A stretch of DNA of 46,973 nucleotides from Carex sylvatica (Eukaryota > Streptophyta > Magnoliopsida > Poales > Cyperaceae): positions 1-46,973 of the forward strand of contig CAXKVR010000767.1 of the NCBI GenBank assembly GCA_964058845.1, written 5' to 3'. Below the pieces are notes generated by a model. That model had not been told where the DNA came from. It saw only the letters and a program-made list of their open reading frames with translations, and did not search any database. Of the stretch, positions 1 to 11,472 are shown piece by piece. Within the stretch, counting starts at the first letter, position 1; every line of letters begins with the position of its first letter. Both the position numbers and the translations under genes were made by a program.

Positions 1-762
1 AAAAATGGAGGGGCACGTTTCTGTCTGGCATCCCTGAACGATAAAGAAAGGAGATTCAATTGAAAGGAAAAGTGTGTTAGTTACTAGTTAGTACTAGCTG
101 AAAATGAACATTTGTAACACACCCAGAGTATGTTGCAGTGCACAAACCTCAGAATGCAGTTTGAATGTGTTGAGACACTCTCCGACCACAGCACACAAAC
201 TATGTGCCTGACAGCCTGAGTGCGTTGCAACAATCACTGACCAAAGCACACACTTTCTGTGCCTGAGTGCATTGCAACGCACTGACTCAGACTCTTTCAA
301 AGGCTAAACGCATGTGTATAGTTTCAATCATATCGACATATTGTTGCCCAACTTCTAAATCCTGAGATATTAGTTATACTTTTTGATAATTCATAATATA
401 CACATGAAATCCTTCAGAAAAATGGACACCTGAATAGGCCCTAAAGTGTATTCTAAAGTAGAAACGCCAGCATGTATAATAGAAAAGTTCATAGAACAAA
501 AGATCCACATTATCAGAGTCAAATGTAATTCACTGTGTGGTGTCTGGGAACAAGTCAACACATTATTTACAATCCAATTGAATAAGGACATTTTAATAGG
601 AGTTCTACAGGACTAGAAAAAAAAAAATCAGAAAACAAGGAGAAAATATGACACCACATCTTTAGCAAGTAAATTTCAAAAGAAAAGTGAAGAAAAAAAA
701 GAAACAAAAATGTATTTGATAAGTTTGTTCAAGTGACAAATGTTACACAAGAAACCAAATTG
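1..762. other. Intergenic 3' flank of the tRNase Z gene
   Basis: I see no convincing gene here. The small reading frames have no recognisable product. Positions about 190-285 hold an imperfect direct repeat of roughly 50 bp, with 'tgcctgagtgc.ttgcaac' and 'cagcacac'/'aagcacac' recurring. The stretch just below 763 should contain the 3' UTR and polyadenylation site of the minus-strand gene, but no strong signal stands out. Confidence 0.5.
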
Positions 763-3700
763 TCAGATGCCTTCTGTCAGCGCAAAGACTCTACCACTAA
801 AAGAAGAAGGTAGCTTGGAAATAGCTTCTTCAATTTCCTGAAAAATATGCAACACGTTTCGGAACTGAATGCTAGTACACCAACATGCATGTCCAACTCA
901 GGGTTTTGGCATTGTAAGGACAGGTCCATAACCAGCATCACCACTGACCAGGTGCATTCCAGTAAAATTAAAGCTCAATGAGGCTTACATGACAAACACT
1001 GGTTGAAAAAATCTACCACCCACATGTAATGGTTCATATTTTCATCATACTGACCACAATGGTAAACCTTGCTGAAAAAATGAGAGAGATTTGAGAGCTT
1101 TGACACACCTCTACCCTATATCGAGCAGAAAAGTGAATCAGAAGAATTGCTTTGTTTTGGAATCTATCGGCAAGACTAACAATCTGCACAAGTACAAAAA
1201 AATAGTCAATAACTATAAATAAATAAGGTACAGTTAACTTGGGAGAACAAAAGAGAGAAGAAAGATAACTACAGAAGTCACCTCAAATAAATGAGTGTGT
1301 CCAAATTCTCGTGCGTGCTCAATTGACATTGCATTATCAACAAAAGTACTCTGAAAATTAAGAATCAAGCTACTAAATTAATGATGAAATATTTCTGGAA
1401 TAGTAACAGCCATAATTTAGAATGATTTGAGCATTTCAATTCAAGCTATTACCACAAAATTTCTGTGAGCAAAAGCAATTACCAAGTTGCCACAATTTTT
1501 CAAAATTTTAAAATAAAGTTCATCAATATAACACCAACTTTTCAAAAGTTAACCAAAGTAAAATATCATCGATGGTCAGCTTACAATACTAATCAAAAGG
1601 TACTGTGAAACTGATAATCGAGCTACCGAACATATTATGAATATTTCAGGAAAAAGAAAGAACAAGGATGCGCTGAGTTAGACTCAAGCATTTGAACTGA
1701 AGCAGCTCAAAATTTCATAAGCAAAAGCAATGACTCAGTTGAGAGAACATATTTCCCTAAATGTAAAATCAAGTTCCTCAATATAACACAAATTGGCCAA
1801 ACTTTACCCACAGTAACCCTAGTTAGACTTTGGTCATTCAAACATTATAAATGAGGTACATTTTGTCAAAAAGGAACTAAATGAGATGCTAATACTTTGC
1901 GAATCAAGCTCATCTTATCATAATACTCGAATAAAGTTTATAGGTATATAGTACCTCCATGACAAGAATTCGTGACTTGAGCACATCAGAATTATCTGGA
2001 TCAAGTATGAAATCCGACATGGTGTCCCCCGTGAATGCAATTTCAGGTGTTGAGATTGTGTCAGTAATCTGTAGTAAAAAAACATTCAAGAAAAATATTA
2101 CAAAAAATTTAGCAAGGTTTTCACAAGTAACCTTTATGATTTCAAAATACCGTGAATATGAAAGAAATAGACAAATATCTCATATAAATCTGCAAGAATA
2201 AGAAATATTTATATACCCTCCCCTCCCAGTTTCTTCAAACTAAACATAATTTTGGGGATGCTTAGCAGAAAATGGTAGTAAGCCAATAAATTTTAGTACT
2301 TTAGGTTTTGTGGGGGGGCTATAGATGATCCTTCCTACTCTTTACATGGCACAAGACTAAAATTGTTATTTTTTTAAGGTTTGTGAAAATTTATACAGAC
2401 CTCCACACCTGAAAGCTTCAGCTGCTTAATCTGTTCTCCTGACAAGCCAATGAACTCTTGCTTTAGTTTCTGCTTCACTGTGTATATCACATATCCCTGA
2501 AAAAGGCATGGTAAGGAATGATTGGACTCAGAAGCATCAAATGAGCCTCATGGGGATGGAACCCAACTTAATAAACAACTCATCATACATAACTAAGATA
2601 TAAAAGCCTGACCTGACTAGGGATGACATGATAAGTTTTGAAAGCTTTTACTCGAAGGTCCTTCCTTATTTGATATTCTTCACCTATATAAAGCGTGGAT
2701 ATAAGGACAACTTTCCTATCTTTGCTGAATTTATAATTCATATGTAAATAGTGTGATCTGGTTTCAGTACAAACCATCACTATATTGCTTTAGAAACACG
2801 GTGCTGAAGCACAATAATAAGTTACCAACCATAATTTTCAATCAAGTTGATACTGGCTGATTTACATAATTCATTCTTCGATTTGTCTCTTCTAGTACCA
2901 CAGGCATACAGTTCTGCATTATTCCATAAATATGTTTCCTGGTTCAATTTTTTTTTTTTCCTAATCTATACAGTTATCTTCTTTTATACATCTATTTTGC
3001 ATAAGAAAATGTAAATTTGGTCAATTATGGGTAAATTTATTGTAGCCATCACAATAACACACTCATAGTTTTACAAATCACTGTTAGGATGGTTTGATTA
3101 TCGTGTGCCATAGTACATGAATTCAACTTGAAGTATTTAAAGTATTCCAAGGACCTCATTATTCCATGTATTTCTTAATTTACAACTCACAAGAGAATCA
3201 TTTAAAGTTTTATGGATCTTAATTTGAGAGCACTGTTTATGGAAGGCATATACATTTATTCTATGAAGAAGTATACAAAAAGTGCAACTGTACCTATATT
3301 CAATCCAATGAGATTGTGCTTCAACTCAGATTGGTCCATGGAACGATGCACATTAAACAAATTTTCAACATGTTCTTTCAAAGAGGAGGGAACAAATATT
3401 GTTGGTGGTTTCATGCTATACAAACCGCGCGTTGCAACATACATCGGGAGACCTCCCTTCAATCAGAAAAGGACTTGTGAGGATTAAATTAAAAAACCAC
3501 AAACTAAGGCACATACATGTTGCTACCAGTTAGTTGATGACCCATTTATTATAGTAATCTTCTTTATCAGAACCAAATTAATAATGTTTAAGAAAACAAA
3601 ATGTATTAGATAAAGTGTATTGGTTTTGCGAATTATGGTACCAGTTTGCCTAAATTTGCAAGTAAACCTTCAAATCAATTCCAAATAATAATATATATCA

Positions 3701-4329
3701 GCTAAATTGTGTAAATATAGCACTGACTAGATCTCTTTATAAATTTCAGCATTAGCTCAATCAAAATTGCATGAAAAGTGAAATTGTGCCCCAATTTATC
3801 ATCAATAAACCTTTTAACAGTTCAAATATTCCCAAAAGGAATCAAGCAAGAAAAAGTAAAGATAATAACAGCTTACTAGGCAATGCTGATCCACAGTAAC
3901 TTGTTAACATAAACATCTGGGCAATTCTTCCATTTTTTTAAGGCCAAAATTATAAATCTCATTGCTACAAAGCCAGTTAGTAAACAAGCTCAAGAATAGT
4001 ACTAAATACCAAACAACTTAACAAGCTTAACTAAGAAAATCAAAGAAATAAAAAAAAAAAATGAGAAGCAAAGGGCTTACGATGTGGTCCATGTGGCCAT
4101 GAGAAATGAAAAGAAAATCTTGGGAGATTGCGCGCTGTGGGCAACGGCCAATGTCGAATGCCAATTTCAAAGTGGGAAAAATGATGCATGTCTCCTGGCC
4201 GCCAATTGAGATCCCCTCCACCTGATACCCCTCCACACACAAACCTCCTCTCTTCTTACTCCTTGGCACCTCCTTTGCCTGATCTGCAGCTCCAGCCGAA
4301 GAAGAGAGGGCACTTTGTTTTTCTTCCAT
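763..4329 (-). CDS. TRZ1: Short-form tRNase Z (nuclear/cytosolic ribonuclease Z), 8 exons, predicted 303 aa
   Basis: Endonuclease that removes the 3' trailer from precursor tRNAs. It belongs to the metallo-beta-lactamase fold; the short form acts as a zinc-dependent homodimer. Exons read on the minus strand: 4329-4081, 3456-3294, 2683-2613, 2496-2401, 2068-1955, 1350-1282, 1183-1109, 837-763. All introns have GT-AG ends, and the joined length is 912 nt with one open frame. Visible motifs: the metal-binding HxHxDH (His77, His79, Asp81, His82) at the end of exon 1, FTGDT with Asp208 in exon 5, GHTH with His249 in exon 6, and HFSARY with His271 in exon 7. The protein ends in ALTEGI followed by TGA. 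Similarity to the Arabidopsis TRZ1/TRZ2 short forms runs end to end as I recall them. The N-terminus has a polar, Ala/Ser/Lys-rich lead of about 32 residues before GYQVEGISIGG. It does not look like an obvious chloroplast transit peptide, so a TRZ1-type (nuclear/cytosolic) location is favoured but not proven. The ATG at 4329 is the only in-frame start upstream of the conserved block. Confidence 0.95.
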
Positions 4330-5128
4330 CGAGGAGAACCTAAGAAAAAGGAGAAGACTTGAAAGATAAAATTTACCATTCTCTAATGGGTGGGCCTTGG
4401 CTAAAATTCAGTCCATAAATTGAATGGAAAAAGTTCAGGCCCTGTCCAATTTACATCCATACCAAATTCTCTTCTGAAAAGCCCAAACTTTCAAACCGGG
4501 CTTCCAGTTTTATATATCCTTTGCTTTTGAAATTTTGATACTCTTTGGTCATGAAATTTCTTCACTTTTGGCAACACACATGAAAGGAAGTCCAGATCCT
4601 TCACAGTTTGAAAGGGCGATACTATTGGATTTAATCAACTCAAATCACTCATGAGTCATGAGGAGGTAGTGTCTCCTTAAAAGCTTCCCATGGGCCATGG
4701 GAGTATTTACTCTTCAATTTTATAAGTTGAGTCAAAAGAAATTGCTTTTATTTTGGCATATCGATCGTCAGGCAGCCAATTCTTATCCTCTGGTGTATAT
4801 GAAGATGTCAATTTCTGTCAATTAACTAGACAACAATAAATTACTATAGGCTTCTACAATGTTTCAAATGCCTGTCAATTTCTGCTATATTTTCCAACAT
4901 TATTCAAGTATAATGCAAAAATATCAAAGAGAAATTAGAATTAGGGGGACTTTTACTTTGTCTTTTTGTCGGAATTTAAGTGGATAGTGGGAGACTGGGA
5001 GTCTATTGAAAATTGAAAAGTAAAGGTTGACTCCACGTCTAGCTACTAAAAGGAAAAGGAAAACTTAAAACAAAATAATCAGTTATTAAAAGTCTTCATT
5101 ATTTCCTCAAAGGGGTCTTTTCACTGTA
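4330..5128. promoter_or_regulatory. TRZ1: Upstream region of the tRNase Z gene
   Basis: This stretch precedes the minus-strand start codon at 4329 and must hold the 5' UTR and promoter of the tRNase Z gene. I see no clear TATA box at a typical spacing. Nothing here reads as a protein. The assignment rests on position alone. Confidence 0.45.
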
Positions 5129-5544
5129 AGGAGGGTTCAAATGGCTTTATTTTTGTGATTCTACTGTGTCTTTATTTTTTAAAACTTTAGTAACTTAAAA
5201 TTTAAAATTTAAAAGTCAAAATAAAACCGTTAGATGTGATCTATGTTATTTTCTCTATGTGCTCATTAAAAAAAATATTACATTCAATTTTGATTTTATG
5301 TGAATCAATAAGTTGAAAAACCCAGCGTCTATAAATTATCTACATTAGTATGTTTTTTACAAGCTCTTGATGACAACCAAAATAAAATTAAAATGTCATA
5401 ATTTTTTATATGTGCGTAGATAAAATGATGTAGATCATATCCAATGGTTTTATTTTGACTTTTAAATTTTAAATTTTAAATTATTAAAGTTTTTAAAAAT
5501 AAAGGCATGGTGGAGACAAAAAATAAAGACATTTGAACCCTCCT
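5129..5544. mobile_element. Foldback MITE, ~416 bp, with terminal inverted repeats of ~110 bp
   Basis: The left end (from 'aggagggttcaaatg') and the right end (to 'catttgaaccctcct') are reverse complements. The similarity continues inward for about 110 bp through 'aaaatttaaaatttaaaag' and 'aataaaaccgttagatgtga'. No open reading frame lies inside, so this is a non-autonomous element. The inner 'ccgttagatgtgat' block resembles the stem of the other foldback elements in this window. A clean TSD was not found; 'tttcact' occurs near both ends but not flush with them. The element lies about 0.8 kb upstream of the tRNase Z start codon. Confidence 0.75.
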
Positions 5545-5838
5545 CTTTCACTATTTAGACTCTCGACTTGGGAGTCAGTTGTCTTATGATACATATATCA
5601 AGGGTTCGATTCAGTAAACAAATTCAAGTTATTACTGTGCTAAATTCACAGATGACAGAGGTTCAACTTTGAAGTGCTGTGCACATTTAGAAATATTATA
5701 TTGCGCTGCTAACTTCCAATAAGAGTTTCCTTGAGAGTTCAGGAACTTATCTTCCAAAGATATTTCAGACCAGAAAACTTTGATTCTCAAAACTTCTATA
5801 AGTATCATTTAACCATCGACTCCTAAGCACAAGGCATC

Positions 5839-6116
5839 TGTTGAGAAATAGAATGACCTCAGAAAATTTCATCATAGGTCAAAATTAGACAACAAATTAG
5901 GCTAGCATCCAAGATACAGATGTGAAATCATATTTGGTACCTAGACTGTATTTAGAATGTAATTAGGCAAATATCAAGCAATCTGTTATTTAGGAAACAG
6001 CCCAACGGTTAATAGAATATAATACGCTATAAATAGCTATGTATATTGAGCATGTAAGAATCAGAAACAAATAATATAATTTGTTCATCATATTCTGTCT
6101 CTCCCAAAATTTATCA
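5839..6116 (+). repeat. Left LTR of the copia element (278 bp)
   Basis: Starts TG and ends CA. It matches 10445-10722 except at five transitions. It should act as promoter and first transcript segment of the element. It is short for an LTR, as in many small copia lineages. Confidence 0.97.
6027..6035 (+). promoter_or_regulatory. Probable TATA box of the copia LTR
   Basis: CTATAAATA lies 188 bp into the left LTR and is preserved at the same offset in the right LTR (10633-10641). It would place transcription initiation about 30 bp downstream, leaving a short R-U5. Confidence 0.6.
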
Positions 6117-6131
6117 TGGTATCAGAGCAGG
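6117..6131 (+). other. Primer-binding site complementary to initiator tRNA-Met
   Basis: TGGTATCAGAGCAGG abuts the left LTR. Its start is the standard match to the 3' end of plant initiator methionine tRNA, which primes minus-strand synthesis in most copia elements. Confidence 0.9.
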
Positions 6132-6196
6132 ATTAATCCTGCAACAAATCAAAATTCCGCAAAATCTGTTCTTACCAGCATTCCCACAAATCAACC

Positions 6197-7033
6197 ATGT
6201 CTCAACAACCAGATAACACAAAACTCACATCAATTATACTCAATGGCAACAACTACATTCCTTGGTCCAGATCAGTCACAATAGGTCTTGGTGGCAAAGA
6301 AAAATTACCCTTTGTCACTGGAACCAAAGAAAAACCCAAAGCAGCAAAACCCAACGAGGCAACGGCCCTAGAGACAGCAGAAATAGAAGAATGGGAGACA
6401 ATAGATCAGATGATCATGTCGTGGCTGCTGAGCACAATGGAGCCGAGAATTTCAAATGTTCTAATGTACTCCAACACCTCAAAAGAGATTTGGGACAAAG
6501 CAAAAAGAAGGTATGGCCAGCAGAGAAATTTTGCACATATTTTTAGCCTCAAACAAGAACTAGCTCAGATCAAACAAACCAACCAAAGTAACAATGAACT
6601 AGTAACCGAAATCATGTCAAAATGGGAAGAACTCAATGTCTATCTCCCACCAACAACTGATCCAAGTGAAACCCAAAAAAGAGCAGAACAAGATTTAATC
6701 TTTACCTATTTGGGGGCACTTGAGCCGAGCTATGAAGCAATCCGATCGCAAATCCTGGCCTCAGCCGAAATGCCAAAATTTGATGATGTGGTGGCGAGAA
6801 TCCAACAAGAGGAATCACGGCGAGCACTCATGAACCCCCGACAGTTGGACAACACCAAGAACAAAGCTTTTAAGGTACACACCTCAAACCCTAGTTTCAG
6901 GGATTCGGCAAAGGGGAAGGGAGCTCCAAGAAGCGAGCGGTGCGACCATTGCAAACGAGCAGGGCACAACCGCGACGGCTGTTGGTTCCTTCACCCCCAC
7001 CTCCGGCCGGTCCGAGAAAAAGGAGAAAGATGA
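6197..7033 (+). pseudogene. copia gag (nucleocapsid/capsid-like), cut by in-frame stop
   Basis: Structural protein of the copia particle. The reading frame opens at ATG 6197 with an N-terminal block containing ILNGNNYIPWSRSV, typical of plant copia Gag (UBN2/retrotransposon gag family). Near the end is a CCHC zinc knuckle, CDHCKRAGHNRDGC (CX2CX4HX4C). The frame stops at TGA 7031-7033. The same frame continues downstream into a second stop (TAA 7226-7228) and then the protease, so gag and pol were originally one frame. The region 7034-7225 still reads as a Gln/Ser-rich spacer in frame. The element is therefore probably unable to make the Gag-Pol fusion. Confidence 0.9.
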
Positions 7034-7228
7034 GGTAATTGGGGTGGCGCAAGAAAGGAAAAGAAATTCGGGGGTGTGAGCAAGGGAGCAGAGACGGGTT
7101 CAATTGATGAGTTTGGATCCGAATCAACCCACCAAATCCCCTCCGCCTACCCATCTGGATCTTCTGTGGCTCAGACTGTGCAGCTGAATCAATTGCTAAC
7201 ACAACTGAATAGTTTGTTACAGCAATAA

Positions 7229-8580
7229 ACTCCAGATTTTGTACATTCTAAAACTACTTTTAATTCTTCTAAAATTGAGAATCAGCTTAAATTTGCAAAT
7301 TTGTGCCATAGTACAAATAAATGGATAATTGACTCCGGTGCTACTGACCATATGACATGGGACCAAAATAAATTAATTAATGTCAAACAAACCAAAGATC
7401 CACAACATGTAATTGTTGCAAATGGAGAAAAAGTCAAAATTCATGATTTTGGTACAACCAAATTTCTTACAAAAAATGTAAAAAATATTTTGTATCTACC
7501 AGGTTTTAATTCAAATTTGTTATCAATTAGTAAAATAACCCAAGAATTAAATTGCAATGTAATATTCTCACCAAATAAAGTGCTATTTCAGGACCGAAAA
7601 TCAGGGAAGAAGATTGGTGATGGATGTTTGAAAAATGGCCTCTATTATCTTGATGAAAACATTAATAAATGCCATGTGGCATCAAATTTAGTAGATCGTG
7701 AGAAGTTGTTGCATTGGAGATTTGGTCATCCATCTGATCAAATTTTAAATAAACTTTTTTGCTATAAATTAGATTCAAAAAATTGTGATGTTTGCAAGCT
7801 TTCAAAACAAATTAGATTACCATTTTCTCTGTCTACCAGTATGTCAGAAAAATGTTTTGATTTAATTCATTCTGATGTTTGGGGTCCGGTCCCGGTTGAT
7901 TCGTATAACCACTTTAAATATTTTGTTACGTTCATTGATGACTTTTCTCGTACAACTTGAGTTTATCTTTTAAAATGAAAAAATGAAGTTTTTTCATATT
8001 TTCAAGAATTTTACAATTTTGTTGAAAATCAATATAATGCAAAAATTAAAATTTTTAGATCAGATAATGGGACAGAATACGTTAACAAAAATTTTATAGA
8101 ATTTTTTAAACAAAAAGGAATTCTACATCAAACCACATGTATTAATACCCCCGAACAAAACGGAGTTTCAGAAAGAAAAAACAGACATTTACTTGAAGTC
8201 ACTAGATCTCTACTTTTCCAAACTAACGTTCCAAAATTTTATTGGTCAGATGCTGTGTTAACTGCAACTTATCTCATAAACAGATTGCCAAGTATTAGAC
8301 TTAAAAATATGAGTCCCTTAGAAATTCTTAAGGGCAGAAAAGTAGATCTTGATCACATAAGAATTTTTTGGTGTACATGTTTTGTACACATAAAAAGACA
8401 TGACAAGCTAGATAAAAATGTTGTTAAAACTATATTTGTAGGCTACTCCTCTCAAAAAAAGGGGTATAAATGTTATGATCCAAAAAATCATAAACTTTAT
8501 ATTTCACGAGATGTCTCATTTTTTGAAAATGAACCATATTATCATATAAATGAACAAGGAGATTCGCAAGGTCCACCTGA
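7229..8580 (+). pseudogene. copia pol part 1: protease and integrase, with two in-frame stops
   Basis: The aspartic protease active site appears as IIDSGATDHM at about 7325-7354. The GAG-pre-integrase region follows, with a zinc-binding pattern (HWRFGH ... CDVCK). The integrase core shows IHSDVWGP, RSDNGTEY and PEQNGVSERK, supplying the D, D and E residues. TGA at 7958 replaces the Trp expected after DDFSRTT, and a second TGA lies at 7976. Both are in the same frame as gag. The frame shifts near 8578, where the sequence passes from '..DSQGPPDLS' to the downstream frame '..PPNNFMFPEE'. Integrase would insert the cDNA into host DNA; here it cannot be made in one piece. Confidence 0.9.
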
Positions 8581-10457
8581 CCTGTCATATTACCTCCAAA
8601 TAATTTTATGTTTCCTGAAGAAATTAGTCAAGAACAGGTGGAGCCTATGATTGAAGAACAAGATAGCGAAACAAGTGTAATTTCTTCAGGGCGAGAAAAT
8701 GAGGTACATGAAGAACCAGCTCAAGAAGAACCAGCTCAAGAAGAAATTGCCTTGAGAAGACCTACAAGACAAACTCGACCTCCAGTCAAATTAAGGGATT
8801 ATGTATGCCAACAGGTGATGTATCCAATTCAAAATTTTATTTCATATAATATGGTATCTCCTGAATATCGTGCCTACTTGGGTAAAATCACAAACCAAAC
8901 TGAACCGACCACCTTTAGTGAAGCTAATCAAAGTCCAATTTGGAAAAAGGCTATGAAAGAAGAACTTCAAGCCTTAGAAAAAAATGACACATGGGATATA
9001 ACTAATTTACCAAAAACAAAAAACCTGTAGGTTGCAAATGGGTATACAAAATCAAATACAATAGTGATGGTACTATTGAAAGATATAAAGCTAGGTTAGT
9101 GGCCAAAGGATTTACCCAAACTTATGGTATCGACTACCACGAGACTTTTGCACCAGTAGCAAAGATGAATACTGTTAGAATTCTACTATCAGTAGCCACC
9201 AATTTAGGCTGGAATTTGTTCCAAATGGATGTCAAAAATGCATTCCTTCAAGGAAATTTGGAAGAAGAAGTCTATATGACTCTCCCTCCAGGACACAAAA
9301 ATGAGTCAGATCCATCACTTGTGTGTAAGTTAAAGAAAACGATCTATGGCCTAAAACAATCTCCAAGAGCATGGTATGCCAAGCTAAGCTTTTCTCTTTT
9401 AAAAATTAATTTTGTCAAAAGTACAGCAGATTCCTCTATGTTCATAAAACATTCACAAAACATCACTACTATTATCCTTGTTTATGTAGATGATATTATT
9501 ATTACTGAAAATAACAATGAGGAAATTAAAATGGTAAAACAATATTTAAAAAGGAAATTTGACATCAAAGACCTTGAAAAACTTTCATATTTTCTTGGAA
9601 TAGAAATAGCTCACTCAAGTAAAGGATTATTTCTATCTCAAAGAAAATATGTCCTTGACCTGTTAAAAGAAACTGGTAAATTGGGAGCTAAACCAGCTAG
9701 TACACCTATGGAGACAAATATTAAACTAGGAATTGAAAAGGGTGAAACATTATTTGACCTAGGACAATATCAAAGGATGGTAGGCAAATTAATTTATCTT
9801 ACAGTAACCAGACCTGACATTGCATTCGCAGTTAGTGTCATAAGTCAATTTATGCATACTCCACGTACCAGTCACTTAAGTGCAATTGATAGGATATTAA
9901 GATATCTCAAAGGCACTCCAGGTCAAAGAATTTGGATGAAGAAAAATAATTCTAACGATGTGGTTGGTTTTTCTGATGCAGATTGGGCCGGAAGTTGTGA
10001 CAGAAAATCAACCACAGGATTCTGTACTTTTGTAGGTGGCAATTTGGTCACTTGGAAGAGCAAGAAGCAAAATATTGTGGCTAGATCAAGTGCAGAAGCA
10101 GAATATCGAGCCATGGCATCCACAGCAAGCGAGCTTATCTGGATTAAGCAATTACTCCATGACATGAAGATTGAACACACAAGAACCATGCAAATGTACT
10201 GTGACAATCAAGCTGCACGACATATTGCATCCAATCCAGTCTTTCATGAAAGAACAAAATATATAGATGTAGACTGTCACTTTGTAAGAGAGAAAGTTCA
10301 GTCGGGAGAAATAGAAACCCTATTTGTGAGAAGCAAAGACCAACTGGCAGATATTTTCACAAAAGCACTCAACACGACTAGCCATCTGAATATACTCGAC
10401 AAGTTGGGTTCAATCAACTTATTTGAACTCCACTTGAGGGGGAGTGTTGAGAAATAG
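8581..10457 (+). pseudogene. copia pol part 2: reverse transcriptase and RNase H, one frameshift
   Basis: The first segment (frame of 8608-9030) is an acidic linker followed by the start of reverse transcriptase (WKKAMKEELQALEKNDTW). A one-base loss in the A-run near 9015-9025 ends it at a premature TAG; the next frame carries GCKWVYKIKYNSDG. From 9099 a 452-codon open frame holds the rest: FQMDVKNAFLQG, the catalytic YVDD at about 9483-9494, then RNase H with DADWAG, KSTTGF, EAEYRA and DNQAA. The C-terminal KTKYIDVDCHFVRE-type tail is nearly complete (RTKYIDVDCHFVRE). The reading ends at 10457, overlapping the right LTR start by 13 bases, as is common in compact copia elements. Confidence 0.92.
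10436..10444 (+). other. Polypurine tract of the copia element
   Basis: GAGGGGGAG lies directly before the right LTR. It is the expected RNase H-resistant primer for plus-strand DNA synthesis. Confidence 0.85.
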
Positions 10458-10722
10458 AATGACCTCAGAAGATTTCATCATAGGCCAAAATTAGGCAACA
10501 AATTAGGCTAGCATCCAAGATACAGATGTGAAACCATATTTGGTACCTAGACTGTATTTAGAATGTAATTAGGCAAATATCAAGCAATCTGTTATTTAGG
10601 AAACAACCCAACGGTTAATAGAATATAATACGCTATAAATAGCTATGTATATTGAGCATGTAAGAATCAGAAACAAATAATATAATTTGTTCATCATATT
10701 CTGTCTCTCCCAAAATTTATCA
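10445..10722 (+). repeat. Right LTR of the copia element (278 bp)
   Basis: Matches the left LTR with five transition differences and no indels, and is followed by the TSD GCATC. It supplies the polyadenylation end of the element transcript. Confidence 0.97.
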
Positions 10723-10727
10723 GCATC

Positions 10728-11077
10728 TTTTTGTTTTTTGTCAAGCGATCCCTTTTTTGTTTCTTATTCTGCAAGAAGTACATACACAGAAAATTATACA
10801 TATACGGAGCAAGATTCTCTAACTAGTGAGATCATTTTGTGAGGATCACGAGTACGTTATGTGAATTTCTCATCCCGATATATTTTTAAAATCAAGGTTC
10901 TAAATAACGCGTTATAGTATTTTCGGACTATATAAATTATAGCGGAATATGGTGTTGTTTTTTTAGTAGTTCTACTATGATATGATAAATGTTATTTTAA
11001 ACCTTTGTTCAAAATTATCGTAGGCTCATTTAAGTGCATTATTCATTCTTATATCAATACAATGTATATGCATGATT
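10728..11077. other. Intergenic AT-rich DNA
   Basis: No gene, RNA or repeat that I can support. Confidence 0.5.
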
Positions 11078-11472
11078 GAGGCTATGATACTATGCATAAC
11101 ACATATTAGCACACGCTATGGACTCAAATCCTTTGGTTTGAAAGTTGTAACGATCGATTCGAACCGTTCAACATGGTCTCCATATGAATATATACTTGTA
11201 AACTAAATTTTATATTTTGTAGAATTTTTTTTAATATTTTTTAAATGGGTAGAAAATCACTAGATCTGAAAATTGTGGACCATCCAAAAACGGTGATTTT
11301 CTACCCATCTAAAAAAATAGTAAAAACATGCTAAAATTTTAAAATTTAGTGTGCAACTACATATTAATATAGAGACCTTTTTGAACGGTTCAGATCGACT
11401 GTTAGGAGTTTAAAATAAAAATATTGATCTGTAGTATGGACCAATCCGCGCTATGCATAGTACCATAGCCTC
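11078..11472. mobile_element. Foldback MITE, ~395 bp
   Basis: The ends are inverted repeats: 'gaggctatgatactatgcat' at left and its near reverse complement ending 'catagcctc' at right. The arms stay complementary almost to the centre, where 'gggtagaaaatcac' pairs with 'gtgattttctaccc'. The arms contain the 'cgatTCGAACCGTTCa' and 'ctaaattttatattt' blocks shared with the other foldback elements at 13.4, 13.8-15.7, 15.7, 28.2 and 42.4-43.7 kb. It has no coding capacity. Confidence 0.8.

Larger units (their letters stand above)
5834..10727 (+). mobile_element. Full-length Ty1/copia LTR retrotransposon (5839-10722) with 5-bp TSD GCATC
   Basis: Two 278-bp LTRs flank a gag-pol region in the order protease, integrase, reverse transcriptase, RNase H, which defines Ty1/copia. 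GCATC lies immediately outside both ends (5834-5838 and 10723-10727). A primer-binding site follows the left LTR and a polypurine tract precedes the right one. The LTRs begin TGTTGAG and end TTATCA. They differ at five positions, all transitions (about 1.8%), which suggests an insertion within roughly the last one to two million years under common plant rate assumptions. The coding region is nevertheless broken by stops at 7031, 7226, 7958 and 7976 and by frameshifts near 8578 and 9020, so this copy cannot make an intact polyprotein. It may still be mobilised in trans. No host gene is visibly interrupted. Confidence 0.97.

Noticed and set aside
5560..5625. Possible tRNA or SINE from a 'gggttcgattc' box B-like motif
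   Set aside because: No matching box A at the right spacing and no cloverleaf could be drawn.
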